DNA of 38,081 bases from Pedosphaera sp. (GCA_009695285.1 SIBH01000006.1:1-38081); one strand, 5' to 3'. Positions 8,690-17,422 are shown, counted from the stretch's first letter. The notes: a model not told the origin generated them from the sequence alone. Translations and numbers: made by a program.

Positions 8690-10530
8690 ATTTTCTTTCG
8701 CCCGAAGCCTTCGCCTTCGCCGCCGCCATCCCGGTGGTGATCGTGTTCTATCTGCTCAAGCGCAAGCGCGTCGTGAAGCTGATATCGAGCACACTGCTCT
8801 GGCAGAAATTTCTCGCCGAAACGCAGGCCAACGCGCCCTTCCAGCGGCTCCGCCACAACTGGCTGCTGATCCTCCAACTCCTCCTGCTCGCGCTTGTCGT
8901 CTTCGCGCTCGCCCGCCCGTTCCTCACCGGCAACTCCAGGAACAGCCGGCTGCGCGTGCTCATCCTCGACGGGTCGGCCTCGATGCAAAGCATCGATGAA
9001 AAACCGTCGCGCTTCGAGAAGGCCCGCACCGAAGCGCTGAAATGGGTGGACGGCATGGCCGACAACGACCAACTCGCCGTGTTCCTCGTCGGCGCACAGA
9101 CCGAGGTCAAGCAATCTGCCACCAGCGACAAACAGGCTTTGCGCCGCGTCCTCAAAGCCTGCGAACCCGCTGACTCGCCCACGCGCATCGCCGAGGCGCT
9201 GAAACTCGCGCAGACCCTGATCCGAGACCAGGAAAAAAGCGCGAATCCTGAAATCCATCTCTTCAGCGACGGCGCGCTGCCCAATCTTGGCGAGTTTGAA
9301 AACCAGACGTTGCCGCTCGTCTATCACCGCGTCGGCCAGCGCGTCTTCAATCTCGGCATCACTTCGCTCGACGTCCGCGCCAATCCCGACAACGCCGCGC
9401 AGCGCGCGATTTTCACCAGCGTCGTGAACCCCATGACCAACGAGGCGAAGGCCGAGCTCGAACTGCGCTTCGACAGCCAGGTGCTCGAAGTCCGGTCGAT
9501 CACCATCCCGCCCACGAACACCTTCAAGGACGTTTTTCTCGCGCCACAAACGCGCGACGGCGTGTTCACTATTCGCCTGACGACGCCCGACGATCTGGCC
9601 GCCGACAATCAGGCCAGCATCATCAGCCTCCTGCCCCAACCGGTCAAAGTGCTGCTGGTCACGCGCGGTAACCGGTTTCTCGAAAAGGCGCTGCGCGGCG
9701 CACCGCGGGTGCAGTTGACCACCGCCTCACTCCTCGCCGATGCCGCGCCCGGCTACGATCTCGTGGTACTCGACGATGTTACGCCGCTCGCCTGGCCGGC
9801 TGGCAACACGCTCGCCATTCACGTCAGCCAGACGAACTGGTTCTCGGAAATCTCCCGGGTCGAATCGCCGGCCATCGTCGATTGGCGCAACACCCATCCG
9901 CTGCTGCGCTTCGTCAACTTCGACAACGTGCAGGTCGCCGAAAGTCTCGCCGTGAAATCGCCCGGCTGGGGCGTATCGCTCGTGGACTCGCCGCAGACGC
10001 CTCTCATCGTGGCCGGCGAGATCGACCGGCGACGAGTCATCTGGGTCGGATTCGATCCGCTGCAAAGCACCTGGCCGTTGCGCATCTCCTTCCCCATCTT
10101 CGTCGCCAACGCCGTCGAGTGGCTCAACCCGTCCGGGGCCAACGCCAGTCAACTCACCGTCAAGGCCGGCGAACCCTTCCGCCTGCGCCTCACCCAGCCG
10201 CCCGGCCCGACGCAGATCACCCGGCCCGACGGAACCGTCCGCGAAATCGTGCTCGAAAAAAGTTCGCACGAAATAATCTTCGGCGACACCACCAAGAACG
10301 GTCTCTACCGCCTCAAGACCGGCACGAACGAAATCAATTTCTGCGTGAACCTGATGGACGCGGCGGAGAGCGACACTCGCCCGCGCGACGGTCTGCCCTT
10401 CGGCAAATACGGCAACGTGACCACCGCCACGGTCAAGCGCGCCAACCTGGAACTCTGGCGCTGGATCGCCGCCGCCGGCCTGCTCGTGCTGATGTTCGAG
10501 TGGTGGTGGTATCACAAACGGACGGCGTGA
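8686..10530 (+). CDS. BatA-domain / von Willebrand factor A membrane protein
   Basis: A 614-residue protein with a GTG start overlapping the previous gene by 4 nt. It has the BatA N-terminal layout: a first membrane segment at about residues 9-24, a basic loop with SSTLLWQ, and a second segment at about 59-78. The VWA domain follows with a MIDAS motif DGSASM at 95-100. An extracytoplasmic beta-rich region fills the middle. A final membrane segment near the C terminus (WIAAAGLLVLMFEWWWY) is followed by a short basic tail. It is the membrane-bound VWA component of the MoxR assembly. After its stop a large inverted repeat (10547-10653) separates it from the transporter genes. Confidence 0.88.
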   Translation: MNFLSPEAFAFAAAIPVVIVFYLLKRKRVVKLISSTLLWQKFLAETQANAPFQRLRHNWLLILQLLLLALVVFALARPFLTGNSRNSRLRVLILDGSASMQSIDEKPSRFEKARTEALKWVDGMADNDQLAVFLVGAQTEVKQSATSDKQALRRVLKACEPADSPTRIAEALKLAQTLIRDQEKSANPEIHLFSDGALPNLGEFENQTLPLVYHRVGQRVFNLGITSLDVRANPDNAAQRAIFTSVVNPMTNEAKAELELRFDSQVLEVRSITIPPTNTFKDVFLAPQTRDGVFTIRLTTPDDLAADNQASIISLLPQPVKVLLVTRGNRFLEKALRGAPRVQLTTASLLADAAPGYDLVVLDDVTPLAWPAGNTLAIHVSQTNWFSEISRVESPAIVDWRNTHPLLRFVNFDNVQVAESLAVKSPGWGVSLVDSPQTPLIVAGEIDRRRVIWVGFDPLQSTWPLRISFPIFVANAVEWLNPSGANASQLTVKAGEPFRLRLTQPPGPTQITRPDGTVREIVLEKSSHEIIFGDTTKNGLYRLKTGTNEINFCVNLMDAAESDTRPRDGLPFGKYGNVTTATVKRANLELWRWIAAAGLLVLMFEWWWYHKRTA

Positions 10531-10546
10531 CGTTTGGCCTTGTCAG

Positions 10547-10653
10547 AAGGTGGGGCGCGTCGCTCCGCGCGCGCCGTGACCCGCGAAAATCTATCATGCA
10601 TCATGCACATCTTCACTGGGCGGCGGCGCGCGCGGAGCGACGCGCCCCACCTT
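10547..10653. repeat. inverted repeat with 29-nt perfect arms (REP-like palindrome)
   Basis: Arms 10547-10575 and 10625-10653 are exact reverse complements (AAGGTGGGGCGCGTCGCTCC and on), separated by a 49-nt loop. A shorter relative of the same theme, GGTGGGGCGAGAC, lies near 37800. There is no T-run, so this is more likely a dispersed palindromic element than an intrinsic terminator. It sits exactly between the BatA gene and the transporter genes and could stop or attenuate transcription, or stabilise the upstream mRNA. Confidence 0.85.
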
Positions 10654-10703
10654 TCTTGCCCTTTGGCATTTGGCCGACAACTCCCTGCAAATCCGTGGGA
10701 GCC

Positions 10704-11678
10704 ATGATGAGCATGAAGCTTTGGTGCTGGATCACCGCCGCCGTGTTGCTGCTCATCGGCTGCAACAACAACAGGTCTTCCGTCGTCATCTACATCGCGC
10801 AGGACGCGGAATTCGCCGGGCCGATCTTGCGTGAATTTGAAAAGGAAACCGGCATCAAGACGCGCGCGGTCTTCGACAGCGAGGCCGTGAAGACGGTCGG
10901 CCTGGCCAACCGACTGCTCGCGGAAAAAAACCACCCGCAGTGCGACGTGTTCTGGGGCAACGAGGAATTCCGCACCCGCCAGCTTGCCGCGCAAAACGTC
11001 TTCCGCGCCACGAACGGTTGGGCGGCGTTCGGCGCGCGGAGCCGGCGTGTCGTCGTGAACACGAACGTGGTGCGCGGTGCGTGGTCCGTGACCTCCCTCA
11101 CGCCCCACGCCCCACGCCCCACGCCCCAACCCATCGCCCCCGCCAGTCTGCTGGAACTCACAAACGCCGCCTGGCGTGGCAAGGTCGCGCTCGCCTATCC
11201 GATGTTCGGCACCACCTCCGCCCACTTCCACGCGCTGCGCCAGTTGTGGGGCGACGACGCCTGGCAAAACTGGTGCCGCGCGCTCGCCGCCAATCAGCCG
11301 TTTCTCGTCGATGGCAACTCCGCCGTCGTGAAATTTGTCGCGCGCGGCGACGCCTGGATCGGCTTCACGGATTCGGACGACATCGCCGCCGGGCAGCGCG
11401 AAGGCGCGCCGGTCGCCGCGCTGCCGCTCGCGGCGGAGAGTTTGCTGATCCCCAACACCGTCGCCGTCGTGCGCGGCGCGCCGCATCCCGAAGCCGCACA
11501 GCGCCTCTTCGATTACCTGCAAAGCCGCACGGTGGTGGAACGTCTCGTCAGTGCGCAGGCGCTGGAAAATATCTCGAAAGAGGAAATCACCGCGCCGGTC
11601 TTACGGCCGGATTGGGACGCCTTGATCCGCGATGCGGAATCCACCACCGCCCGGTTGAAGGAAATCTTCCTGCGATGA
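10704..11678 (+). CDS. lipoprotein solute-binding protein of an iron-type ABC transporter
   Basis: A 324-residue extracellular solute-binding protein of the FbpA/AfuA ferric-ion type. It has a lipoprotein signal with lipobox LIGC (Cys20), a mature start VVIYIAQDAEFAGPILREF, and family-like blocks CDVFWGNEE, GKVALAYPMFG and GFTDSDD. The ATG at 10704 is chosen because it gives a proper lipoprotein signal; ATGs at 10707 and 10713 are also possible. The long ORF in the track (from 9882) reads through the BatA gene in a shadow frame. At 11098-11134 a heptanucleotide repeat (ACGCCCC units) is translated in frame as [11 protein letters not shown], an insertion between the lobes. It overlaps the permease by 4 nt (ATGA). 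Ligand identity (iron or another small anion/cation) is inferred from family resemblance only. Confidence 0.82.
   Translation: MMSMKLWCWITAAVLLLIGCNNNRSSVVIYIAQDAEFAGPILREFEKETGIKTRAVFDSEAVKTVGLANRLLAEKNHPQCDVFWGNEEFRTRQLAAQNVFRATNGWAAFGARSRRVVVNTNVVRGAWSVTSLTPHAPRPTPQPIAPASLLELTNAAWRGKVALAYPMFGTTSAHFHALRQLWGDDAWQNWCRALAANQPFLVDGNSAVVKFVARGDAWIGFTDSDDIAAGQREGAPVAALPLAAESLLIPNTVAVVRGAPHPEAAQRLFDYLQSRTVVERLVSAQALENISKEEITAPVLRPDWDALIRDAESTTARLKEIFLR
11098..11135. repeat. in-frame heptanucleotide tandem repeat (ACGCCCC)n
   Basis: Four copies of ACGCCCC (CACGCCCCACGCCCC...) lie inside the solute-binding protein gene. Just before it, 11068-11090 has GTGCGCG-GTGCGTG-GTCCGTG, another set of 7-nt units. 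The same CCCCACG unit recurs inside uvrA at 24927-24953. Because 7 is not a multiple of 3, the peptide repeats only every seven residues. Confidence 0.85.
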
Positions 11679-14179
11679 ACTGGCCGCTGCTCCAGAACAG
11701 CCTGCTGGTCGCTGCGGCGACCACGGTATTCGCAGCGGTCCTCGGCGTGACTGCGGCGCTCGCCCTTGCCGGCTCCGGCAAATCCATTCGCCACGGCGCG
11801 CTCGCGCTGGCCGCCGTGGCGCTGGCGCTGCCGCCATTTCTGGTCACCAACTGCTGGCTCGATCTGCTCGGCGGCCACGGCGCGTGGCGCGAGTGGCTCC
11901 CGCTGAATATTTTCTCCACCGCCGGCGTGGTCTGGATTCTGACGCTGCTCACCTGGCCGATTTTTCTATTCGCCGCGCTGGGGGCGTGGCGGCGGCTGGA
12001 GCCGGGCCAGCTTGAAAGCGATCCCGCGCTCTGTGGCGCGAAACTGTTTCGCTGGCTGCTGTGGCCGATGGCGCGGTCGTCCCTCGGCCTGGCCGGAGCC
12101 ATCGTGTTCGTGCTCGCGCTGAATCAGTTCGTCGTGCCCGCGATTTTACAGGTCAAAGTGTTCCCGGCGGAAGTGTGGGTGGGGTTCAATACGAACCTGG
12201 ACAACCTCGCCGCGCTGAAACTCGGCTGGCCGCTCATCATCGCGCCCTTGCTACTCCTGTTTTTGCTGCAACATCGGGACATCCGCTGGCCGCGCGGCGA
12301 AGGCGGCGTTTCGGCGGCGCTGTTTCGTCGGCAGCTTGGCGGCGGATGGTTTGTGTTCAGCAGCGTGATGACGTGGCTCGTGCTCGTTTTTTCCGCGGCC
12401 GTGCCGCTCGCGCAGCTTGGCGGGAGCCAGCGCACCTGGAGCCAGTTGCTGCCGGCGCTCGAAGCGGGCTGGCCGGCGGTCGGCCACTCGTTCTGGCTCG
12501 CGGCGGTCACGGCGACACTGACGGTCGGCGCGGGAATTGTCTGGGGACAGGTAGTCCGCACCCCGAAGGGCGGCGGCACGCTGCTCTGGCTGCTCTTTTT
12601 CACACCGGGAATTTTTCTCGGCATCGCGTTGATTTTCATTTTCAACCGGCCCGGCCTCGACTGGTTTTATCGCGGCGCGGGCGTGATGATGTTCGCGCTG
12701 GTCACGCGTTACCTCGCGGTGGGCGGAAGCGGGGCGGCGGGCGCGATCCGCCGCGCGGATCGCGAGCTGATCGACGCCGCGCGGCTCGACGGGGCGCGAG
12801 GCTGGACCTTGTTCCGCCGCGTGCTCTGGCCGCAGACCGCACCGCAACTGGCCGCCGCGTGGCATGCCGTTTATCTGCTCTGTTTGTGGGACGTGGAAAC
12901 GCTGCTGCTCGTGCTGCCGCCGGGCGGGGAAACGCTTGCCCTGCGCGTCTTCAACCTGCTTCACTATGGCCACAATTCACAAGTGAACGCCCTCTGCATC
13001 TGGTTGCTCGTGCTGGCCGTCGCGCCCTTGGCTGCATGGACCCTGTGGCGTGCGGCGCGGACGCGCTGGAGGGCGGCGATGGTTCTCACCGCAATCTTTT
13101 CGGCAACGCTCACCGGCTGCAAACCGTCCGTGCGGCCGTCGGAATTTCCCATCGACAGCAAAATCTTTTCCCGCGTCCAGATCATCGGCGCGCGCGGCAC
13201 CGGCAGCGGCGAGTTCAACAAGCCCCGTTCCCTCGCGCTCGACACGAATGACAATCTCTTCGTCGTGGACATGACCGGGCGCGTGCAAAAATTTTCTCCG
13301 GACGGAAAATTTCTACTCTCGTGGCAGATGCCGCACACCGACCTCGGCAAACCCAAGGGCATGGACTGCGACCGCGACGGAAACATCATCGTCCTCGAGC
13401 CGCACTATCAGCGGGTCAACCACTTCACGCCCGCAGGCAGACTGGTCCGGCAATGGGGCGTGCGCGGCACGAACGCACATGAGCTCACCCTGCCCCGCTC
13501 CGTCGCGGTGAATTCGCACGGCGACATTTTCCTCAGCGAATACACGCTGGTGGATCGCGTGCATGGCTTCGCGGCGCGCGACCAGCAGTTGCTCGTGGCC
13601 TACGGAGTGGCGGGGGAGAAGCCGGGCGAGTTCAACCGCGCCGAGGGATTGGGCATCGACGCGCAGGACCGGGTCTATGTCGCCGACTCGTGCAATCACC
13701 GCATCCAGATTTTTTTGCGCGACGGCAAGCTCCTGCGCACGCACGGCCGGGCCGGCAGCGGGCGCGGCGAACTGAGCTATCCCTACGACGTGCGGATCGA
13801 CCGCGCCGGGCGGCAGTATGTCTGCGAGTTTGGCAACAGCCGCATCCAGATTTTCGACGCGCAGGATGGGCCGGTGGAAATTCTCGGCAGCGCGGGCGCG
13901 GGGCCGGGGCAGTTCAGCAATCCGTGGAGCGTCGCGCTGGATTCGCACGGCAATCTTTACGTGGCCGACTCGCAGAATCATCGTGTGCAGAAGTTCATCC
14001 GGACTCCGGCGGGTAGCACAGGCCACTGGCCTGTGCCGAGCGGCGACCCGCCGCTCGGAACGGGGAAGGCGCACGATCTTTTCTACACGCTTGTTTCGAG
14101 TTCCAACGTCCTTCCCGTTCCGTCCGGCCAGTGGCCGGACGGCACAGGCGGGTCGCCCGTGCTACCCATAGCCCCATGA
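11675..14179 (+). CDS. ABC transporter permease fused in frame to an NHL-repeat beta-propeller
   Basis: One open frame of 834 residues. Residues 1 to about 468 are a permease of the FbpB kind with two sets of membrane segments. The first EAA-like loop is degenerate; the second is clear (ELIDAARLDGARGWTLFRRV, followed by LWPQTAP). Residues from about 469 are a different protein type. A hydrophobic stretch ends in TLTGC, which looks exactly like a lipoprotein signal, followed by five or six NHL repeats (for example GEFNRAEGLGIDAQDRVYVA and NLYVADSQNHRVQKF). No stop separates the parts. An internal ATG at 13079 has a good upstream GGAGGG, so the propeller may also be made separately as a lipoprotein. 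The last 50 or so residues are encoded by palindromic repeat sequence. The stop overlaps the next start (ATGA). No ABC ATPase gene follows, which is unusual. Confidence 0.8.
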   Translation: MNWPLLQNSLLVAAATTVFAAVLGVTAALALAGSGKSIRHGALALAAVALALPPFLVTNCWLDLLGGHGAWREWLPLNIFSTAGVVWILTLLTWPIFLFAALGAWRRLEPGQLESDPALCGAKLFRWLLWPMARSSLGLAGAIVFVLALNQFVVPAILQVKVFPAEVWVGFNTNLDNLAALKLGWPLIIAPLLLLFLLQHRDIRWPRGEGGVSAALFRRQLGGGWFVFSSVMTWLVLVFSAAVPLAQLGGSQRTWSQLLPALEAGWPAVGHSFWLAAVTATLTVGAGIVWGQVVRTPKGGGTLLWLLFFTPGIFLGIALIFIFNRPGLDWFYRGAGVMMFALVTRYLAVGGSGAAGAIRRADRELIDAARLDGARGWTLFRRVLWPQTAPQLAAAWHAVYLLCLWDVETLLLVLPPGGETLALRVFNLLHYGHNSQVNALCIWLLVLAVAPLAAWTLWRAARTRWRAAMVLTAIFSATLTGCKPSVRPSEFPIDSKIFSRVQIIGARGTGSGEFNKPRSLALDTNDNLFVVDMTGRVQKFSPDGKFLLSWQMPHTDLGKPKGMDCDRDGNIIVLEPHYQRVNHFTPAGRLVRQWGVRGTNAHELTLPRSVAVNSHGDIFLSEYTLVDRVHGFAARDQQLLVAYGVAGEKPGEFNRAEGLGIDAQDRVYVADSCNHRIQIFLRDGKLLRTHGRAGSGRGELSYPYDVRIDRAGRQYVCEFGNSRIQIFDAQDGPVEILGSAGAGPGQFSNPWSVALDSHGNLYVADSQNHRVQKFIRTPAGSTGHWPVPSGDPPLGTGKAHDLFYTLVSSSNVLPVPSGQWPDGTGGSPVLPIAP
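13068..13081 (+). promoter_or_regulatory. internal ribosome-binding site and start for the NHL part
   Basis: GGAGGG at 13068-13073 lies 5 nt before an in-frame ATG (13079-13081). Translation from it would give MVLTAIFSATLTGC, a typical lipoprotein signal. This suggests the NHL propeller was, or still is, a separate gene (13079-14179) inside the continuous frame. Confidence 0.55.
14010..14168. repeat. compound palindromic element at the gene junction
   Basis: It contains three self-complementary blocks: GCACAGGCCACTGGCCTGTGC (14016-14036, near-perfect), a stem CCGAGCGGCG/CGCCGCTCGG (14036-14058) and CCGTCCGGCC.GGCCGGACGG (14120-14142). The outer ends, GGGTAGCAC and GTGCTACCC, are also reverse complements. 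The element encodes the C-terminal tail of the NHL protein and ends 8 nt before the VWA start codon. Confidence 0.8.
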
Positions 14180-17058
14180 ACCTCCAATTCACCCATCCAC
14201 TTTACTTGCTCGCGCTGCCACCGGCGCTGGCGTGGGTGATCTGGCTGGCGTGGAAGAGCGACGTGCAGATCGGCGCGTGGCGGCGGTGGACGGCGCTGTT
14301 CCTGCGCCTGGTCATCGTCATCGCGCTGGGACTGGCTATCGCGGGCATCCAGTGGCTGCGGCCGCAGGAAGGGATGAATGTCTTTTTCCTGCTCGACCGC
14401 TCGGACAGCATTCCCTCGCCGCAACAGGAGGCGGCGCTCAAATTTGTGAATCAGGCGGCGGCGGAGAAAAAGAAGATCGACGCTGCCGGGGTGCTGGTCT
14501 TCGGCTCGGAAGCCGCGCTCGAATCGTCGGCGAACGCGGCGGTGAACCTGCTGAAAATCCAGGCCATCGTCGGCACGGAGCGCACGGACATCGCCGGCGC
14601 GATCCGACTCGGCACGGCGGCGTTCCCGGAGCGCGGCCAGAAGCGGATCGTGCTGCTTTCCGACGGCAATGAAAATCTCGGCGACGCGCTGGCGGCGGTG
14701 CTGGCGGCGCGTCCGCTGGGGGTGACGGTCGATATCCTGCCGCTCGGCAACGAGCGCGGCAACGATGTCGCGATGCAAAAGCTCGGCACGCCGCCGCGCG
14801 TAAAAAAAGGCCAGACCTTCGAGGCGAAAATTTTCATCCACGCCGACAAGGCGCAGAAGGCCACGGTGCGTGTTTTCCGCAACAACCAGGATCTGGGGCC
14901 GCAGTCGGTCGAGCTTTCCGTCGGGAAAAATCTTTTCACCTTTCCGCAGACGCTGACCGAGCCGGGCTTTTACAATTACACGGCCCAGGTCGAGGCGCCG
15001 TTTGACAGCCTGCCGCAGAACAACCGCGCGACCAGCTTCACGAGCGTCAAGGGCGACCCGCGCGTGCTCGTCATCTCGTCCGAGCCGGAGAAGGACACGG
15101 CGCTGGTGACGGCGTTGCAGTCCGCCAAGCTCGAAACCCGCGCGGTGGGCGTGGACCGTTTTCCTGCATCGCTGCTGGAGCTGCAAAGTTACGATTCCAT
15201 TTTCATCAGCAACATCGCGGCGGGCGATCTGGGCGACAGTTTGATGAAGCTGCTGGAAAGCGCGGTGCGCGATTTCGGCGTGGGCCTGGTCTGCGTCGGC
15301 GGCGATCAGACGTATCTGGCCGGCGCCTACAAAGGCACGCCGCTCGAAGCGACGCTGCCGCTGGAGATGGAACTGGACAGCAAAAAAGTTTTACCGCCCG
15401 GCGCGGTGGTACTGGTGATGCACGGGATGGAATTCGCCAACGGCAACCAGATCGCGCGCGACTGCGCGCAGGGCGTGCTGGCCGCGCTCGGCCCGCAGGA
15501 CGAGATGGGCGTGGTGCTGTGGGACGGCACGGAGCACTGGCTTTTTCCACTGGCGAAGGTCGGCAACAAAAAGGACATGGCCCGGCAGATCGCCGGCATG
15601 AGCCAGGGCGACCTGCCGAGTTTTCAGGGCGTGATGACCATCGGGGCCGAGGGTTTGAAGCGTTCGCACGCGAGTTTGAAACACATGATCGTGTTCAGCG
15701 ACGGCGATCCCGCCCCGCCATCACAGCCGTTGATGAACGACATCGTCGCCAACAAGATCACGGTTAGCACGGTGTTGATCTCCGGTCACGCCGGGCCGCA
15801 GACGATGCAGTGGATCGCCGACCAGGGCAAAGGCCGCTTTCACAATGTCATTTCCGCCGCCGATCTGCCGCAAATTTTCATCAAGGAGACGATGGTGATT
15901 TTGAAGTCGGCGATTTCCGAGGAGCCGTTCAAGCCGAAGTTCGCCGCGGCGAGCGAACTGGTGCGCGGCATCGGCGGCGACGAATATCCGATTCTCAAAG
16001 GCTACGTCTGCACGCAGCCCAAGGCCCGCGCCGAGGTGCCGCTGAAGACGGACAAGGGCGATCCGCTGCTCGCGCACTGGCAATACGGCCTGGGCCGCGC
16101 GGTCGCGTTCACCAGCGACGCCAAGGCGAAGTGGGCGTCCGACTGGATCGGCTGGGCGAAGTATAAGCAGTTCTGGTCGCAGACCGCGCAGTGGAGTTTG
16201 CGGCGCGTCGAGAACGCGGATTTCACGAGCGAAATTTCCGTGGACAAGGGCGAAGGCGTACTGAGCGTCGAGGCGCTCGACGATCAGGGGAACTACCGGA
16301 ATTTTCTCAACCTGCAAAGCGTCGTGATCAGCCCAAAAGGCGACCGGCAGATCGTGCGGCTGGAGCAGACCGGGCCGGGCCGTTACGAGGTGCATTTTCC
16401 GACGAAGGAAGTCGGCGCGTATCTGTTGAATTTGATGGACGTGAAGGACGGCCAGGTGCGCGGCTCGCAGGTGCTGGGTGCGAGCGTGAATTATTCGCCG
16501 GAGTTCGCCGCGTCCGAACCGAACCGCAGCCTGCTCCAGCGCATCGCCGAGACCGGCGAGGGAAAAGTGCTCGCGCTGCCGAAGCCCGGCGCGGGCCTGA
16601 CGGAGAATCCGTTTCTGCACGACCGCAAGAAAACTTTTCAGCCGCGCGACTTCTGGGAATGGCTGCTGAAACTGGCGGTGATTTTGTTCACGCTCGACGT
16701 GGCCGTACGCCGCATCCAGCTCGATCGCGAGGAATGGCTGAAAGCGACCGCGACGTTCCGCCGGTGGATTTTCTTCTGGCAGGGGACGCCGCGCACGGTG
16801 GAGGCGGACGTCTCGCTGACCGCGTTGCTAGCCCGGCGCGAGCAAGTGCGGACAACGCAGACCGCGCCCTCCGAGCCGAACCCGGAGCTGTTCCGCCCGA
16901 AAGAAATCGTGATCCTCCCCGCCAGACCGTCTCCAGACACTGGGGGAAAATCGGACTTCCAGCCGGTGAGCGACACGCCGACCGCCGGAAAACCGCAGAC
17001 GCCCGTCAGCACGACCAACCGGCTGCTCGACGCCAAGAAACGGGCGCAGAGGAAATGA
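14176..17058 (+). CDS. large VWA-domain membrane protein with amidotransferase-like middle
   Basis: A 960-residue protein. Two membrane segments at the N terminus (about residues 8-24 and 38-58) are followed by a VWA domain with MIDAS motif LLDRSDS (about 72-78). Next come an Ig/CARDB-like stretch, then a class I glutamine-amidotransferase-like fold (YDSIFISNIAAGDL, VGLVCVGGDQTYLAGAY) that lacks a clear catalytic Cys. A second VWA-like domain (VVLVMHGMEFANGN) has lost the usual Asp of its MIDAS. A C-terminal membrane segment (WLLKLAVILFTLDVAVR, about 830) leads to a Pro/Thr-rich cytoplasmic tail. This architecture is common for large VWA proteins accompanying MoxR-DUF58-BatA genes. The start ATG overlaps the stop of the NHL gene. 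It closes the MoxR cluster. Confidence 0.85.
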   Translation: MNLQFTHPLYLLALPPALAWVIWLAWKSDVQIGAWRRWTALFLRLVIVIALGLAIAGIQWLRPQEGMNVFFLLDRSDSIPSPQQEAALKFVNQAAAEKKKIDAAGVLVFGSEAALESSANAAVNLLKIQAIVGTERTDIAGAIRLGTAAFPERGQKRIVLLSDGNENLGDALAAVLAARPLGVTVDILPLGNERGNDVAMQKLGTPPRVKKGQTFEAKIFIHADKAQKATVRVFRNNQDLGPQSVELSVGKNLFTFPQTLTEPGFYNYTAQVEAPFDSLPQNNRATSFTSVKGDPRVLVISSEPEKDTALVTALQSAKLETRAVGVDRFPASLLELQSYDSIFISNIAAGDLGDSLMKLLESAVRDFGVGLVCVGGDQTYLAGAYKGTPLEATLPLEMELDSKKVLPPGAVVLVMHGMEFANGNQIARDCAQGVLAALGPQDEMGVVLWDGTEHWLFPLAKVGNKKDMARQIAGMSQGDLPSFQGVMTIGAEGLKRSHASLKHMIVFSDGDPAPPSQPLMNDIVANKITVSTVLISGHAGPQTMQWIADQGKGRFHNVISAADLPQIFIKETMVILKSAISEEPFKPKFAAASELVRGIGGDEYPILKGYVCTQPKARAEVPLKTDKGDPLLAHWQYGLGRAVAFTSDAKAKWASDWIGWAKYKQFWSQTAQWSLRRVENADFTSEISVDKGEGVLSVEALDDQGNYRNFLNLQSVVISPKGDRQIVRLEQTGPGRYEVHFPTKEVGAYLLNLMDVKDGQVRGSQVLGASVNYSPEFAASEPNRSLLQRIAETGEGKVLALPKPGAGLTENPFLHDRKKTFQPRDFWEWLLKLAVILFTLDVAVRRIQLDREEWLKATATFRRWIFFWQGTPRTVEADVSLTALLARREQVRTTQTAPSEPNPELFRPKEIVILPARPSPDTGGKSDFQPVSDTPTAGKPQTPVSTTNRLLDAKKRAQRK

Positions 17059-17131
17059 GTCCGGGAATTTATCGTTGCGCCCTTTGCCGTGAATGTGGCT
17101 TCATCTTCGCCGTTCAACCTCCGATCATCTG

Positions 17132-17410
17132 ATGAGCCGGGAACAATTGCGGATTCTTTATTCGGGCACGGTGCAGGGCGTCGGTTTCCGCTATACGGTC
17201 AAGCGGCTGGTGGCCGGTTTCGAGGTGGCCGGCAGGGTGCGGAACCTCCCCGACGGCCGGGTGGAGCTGGTGGCCGAGGGCGAACGGGCCGAGTTGCAGG
17301 CGTTCCAGCAGGCCGTCCGGGATTCCGGTCTCGGCGGGCTGATCCGGCAGGAAGACGAAACGCGGTCGGCGACGACGGATGGATTGCGCGGTTTTGAGAT
17401 TGTGCGGTAA
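17132..17410 (+). CDS. acyP: acylphosphatase
   Basis: A 92-residue enzyme hydrolysing acyl-phosphate bonds (EC 3.6.1.7). The first signature GTVQGVGFRYTV carries the catalytic Arg20 and the second, GRVRNLPDGRVEL, the catalytic Asn38. The size is normal for the family. The track ORF begins at 17093, but the ATG at 17132 (MSREQLRILYSG) gives the standard N terminus. It lies 73 nt behind the large VWA gene and 12 nt ahead of the metallophosphoesterase, so it is probably cotranscribed with the latter. Confidence 0.93.
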   Translation: MSREQLRILYSGTVQGVGFRYTVKRLVAGFEVAGRVRNLPDGRVELVAEGERAELQAFQQAVRDSGLGGLIRQEDETRSATTDGLRGFEIVR

Positions 17411-17422
17411 GATTTAATCAAA

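Noticed and set aside
9882-10703. Upstream part of the 598-codon plus-strand ORF
   Set aside because: It overlaps the BatA gene in another frame and is Arg-rich shadow; the real lipoprotein gene starts at 10704 with a proper signal peptide.
10940-11674. Upstream part of the 1079-codon ORF
   Set aside because: Arg-rich shadow of the solute-binding protein gene; the permease begins at 11675 with the normal ATGA overlap.
14016-14168. Rho-independent terminator after the NHL gene
   Set aside because: Strong hairpins but no T-run, and they lie inside the coding frame with the next gene overlapping; better explained as dispersed palindromes.
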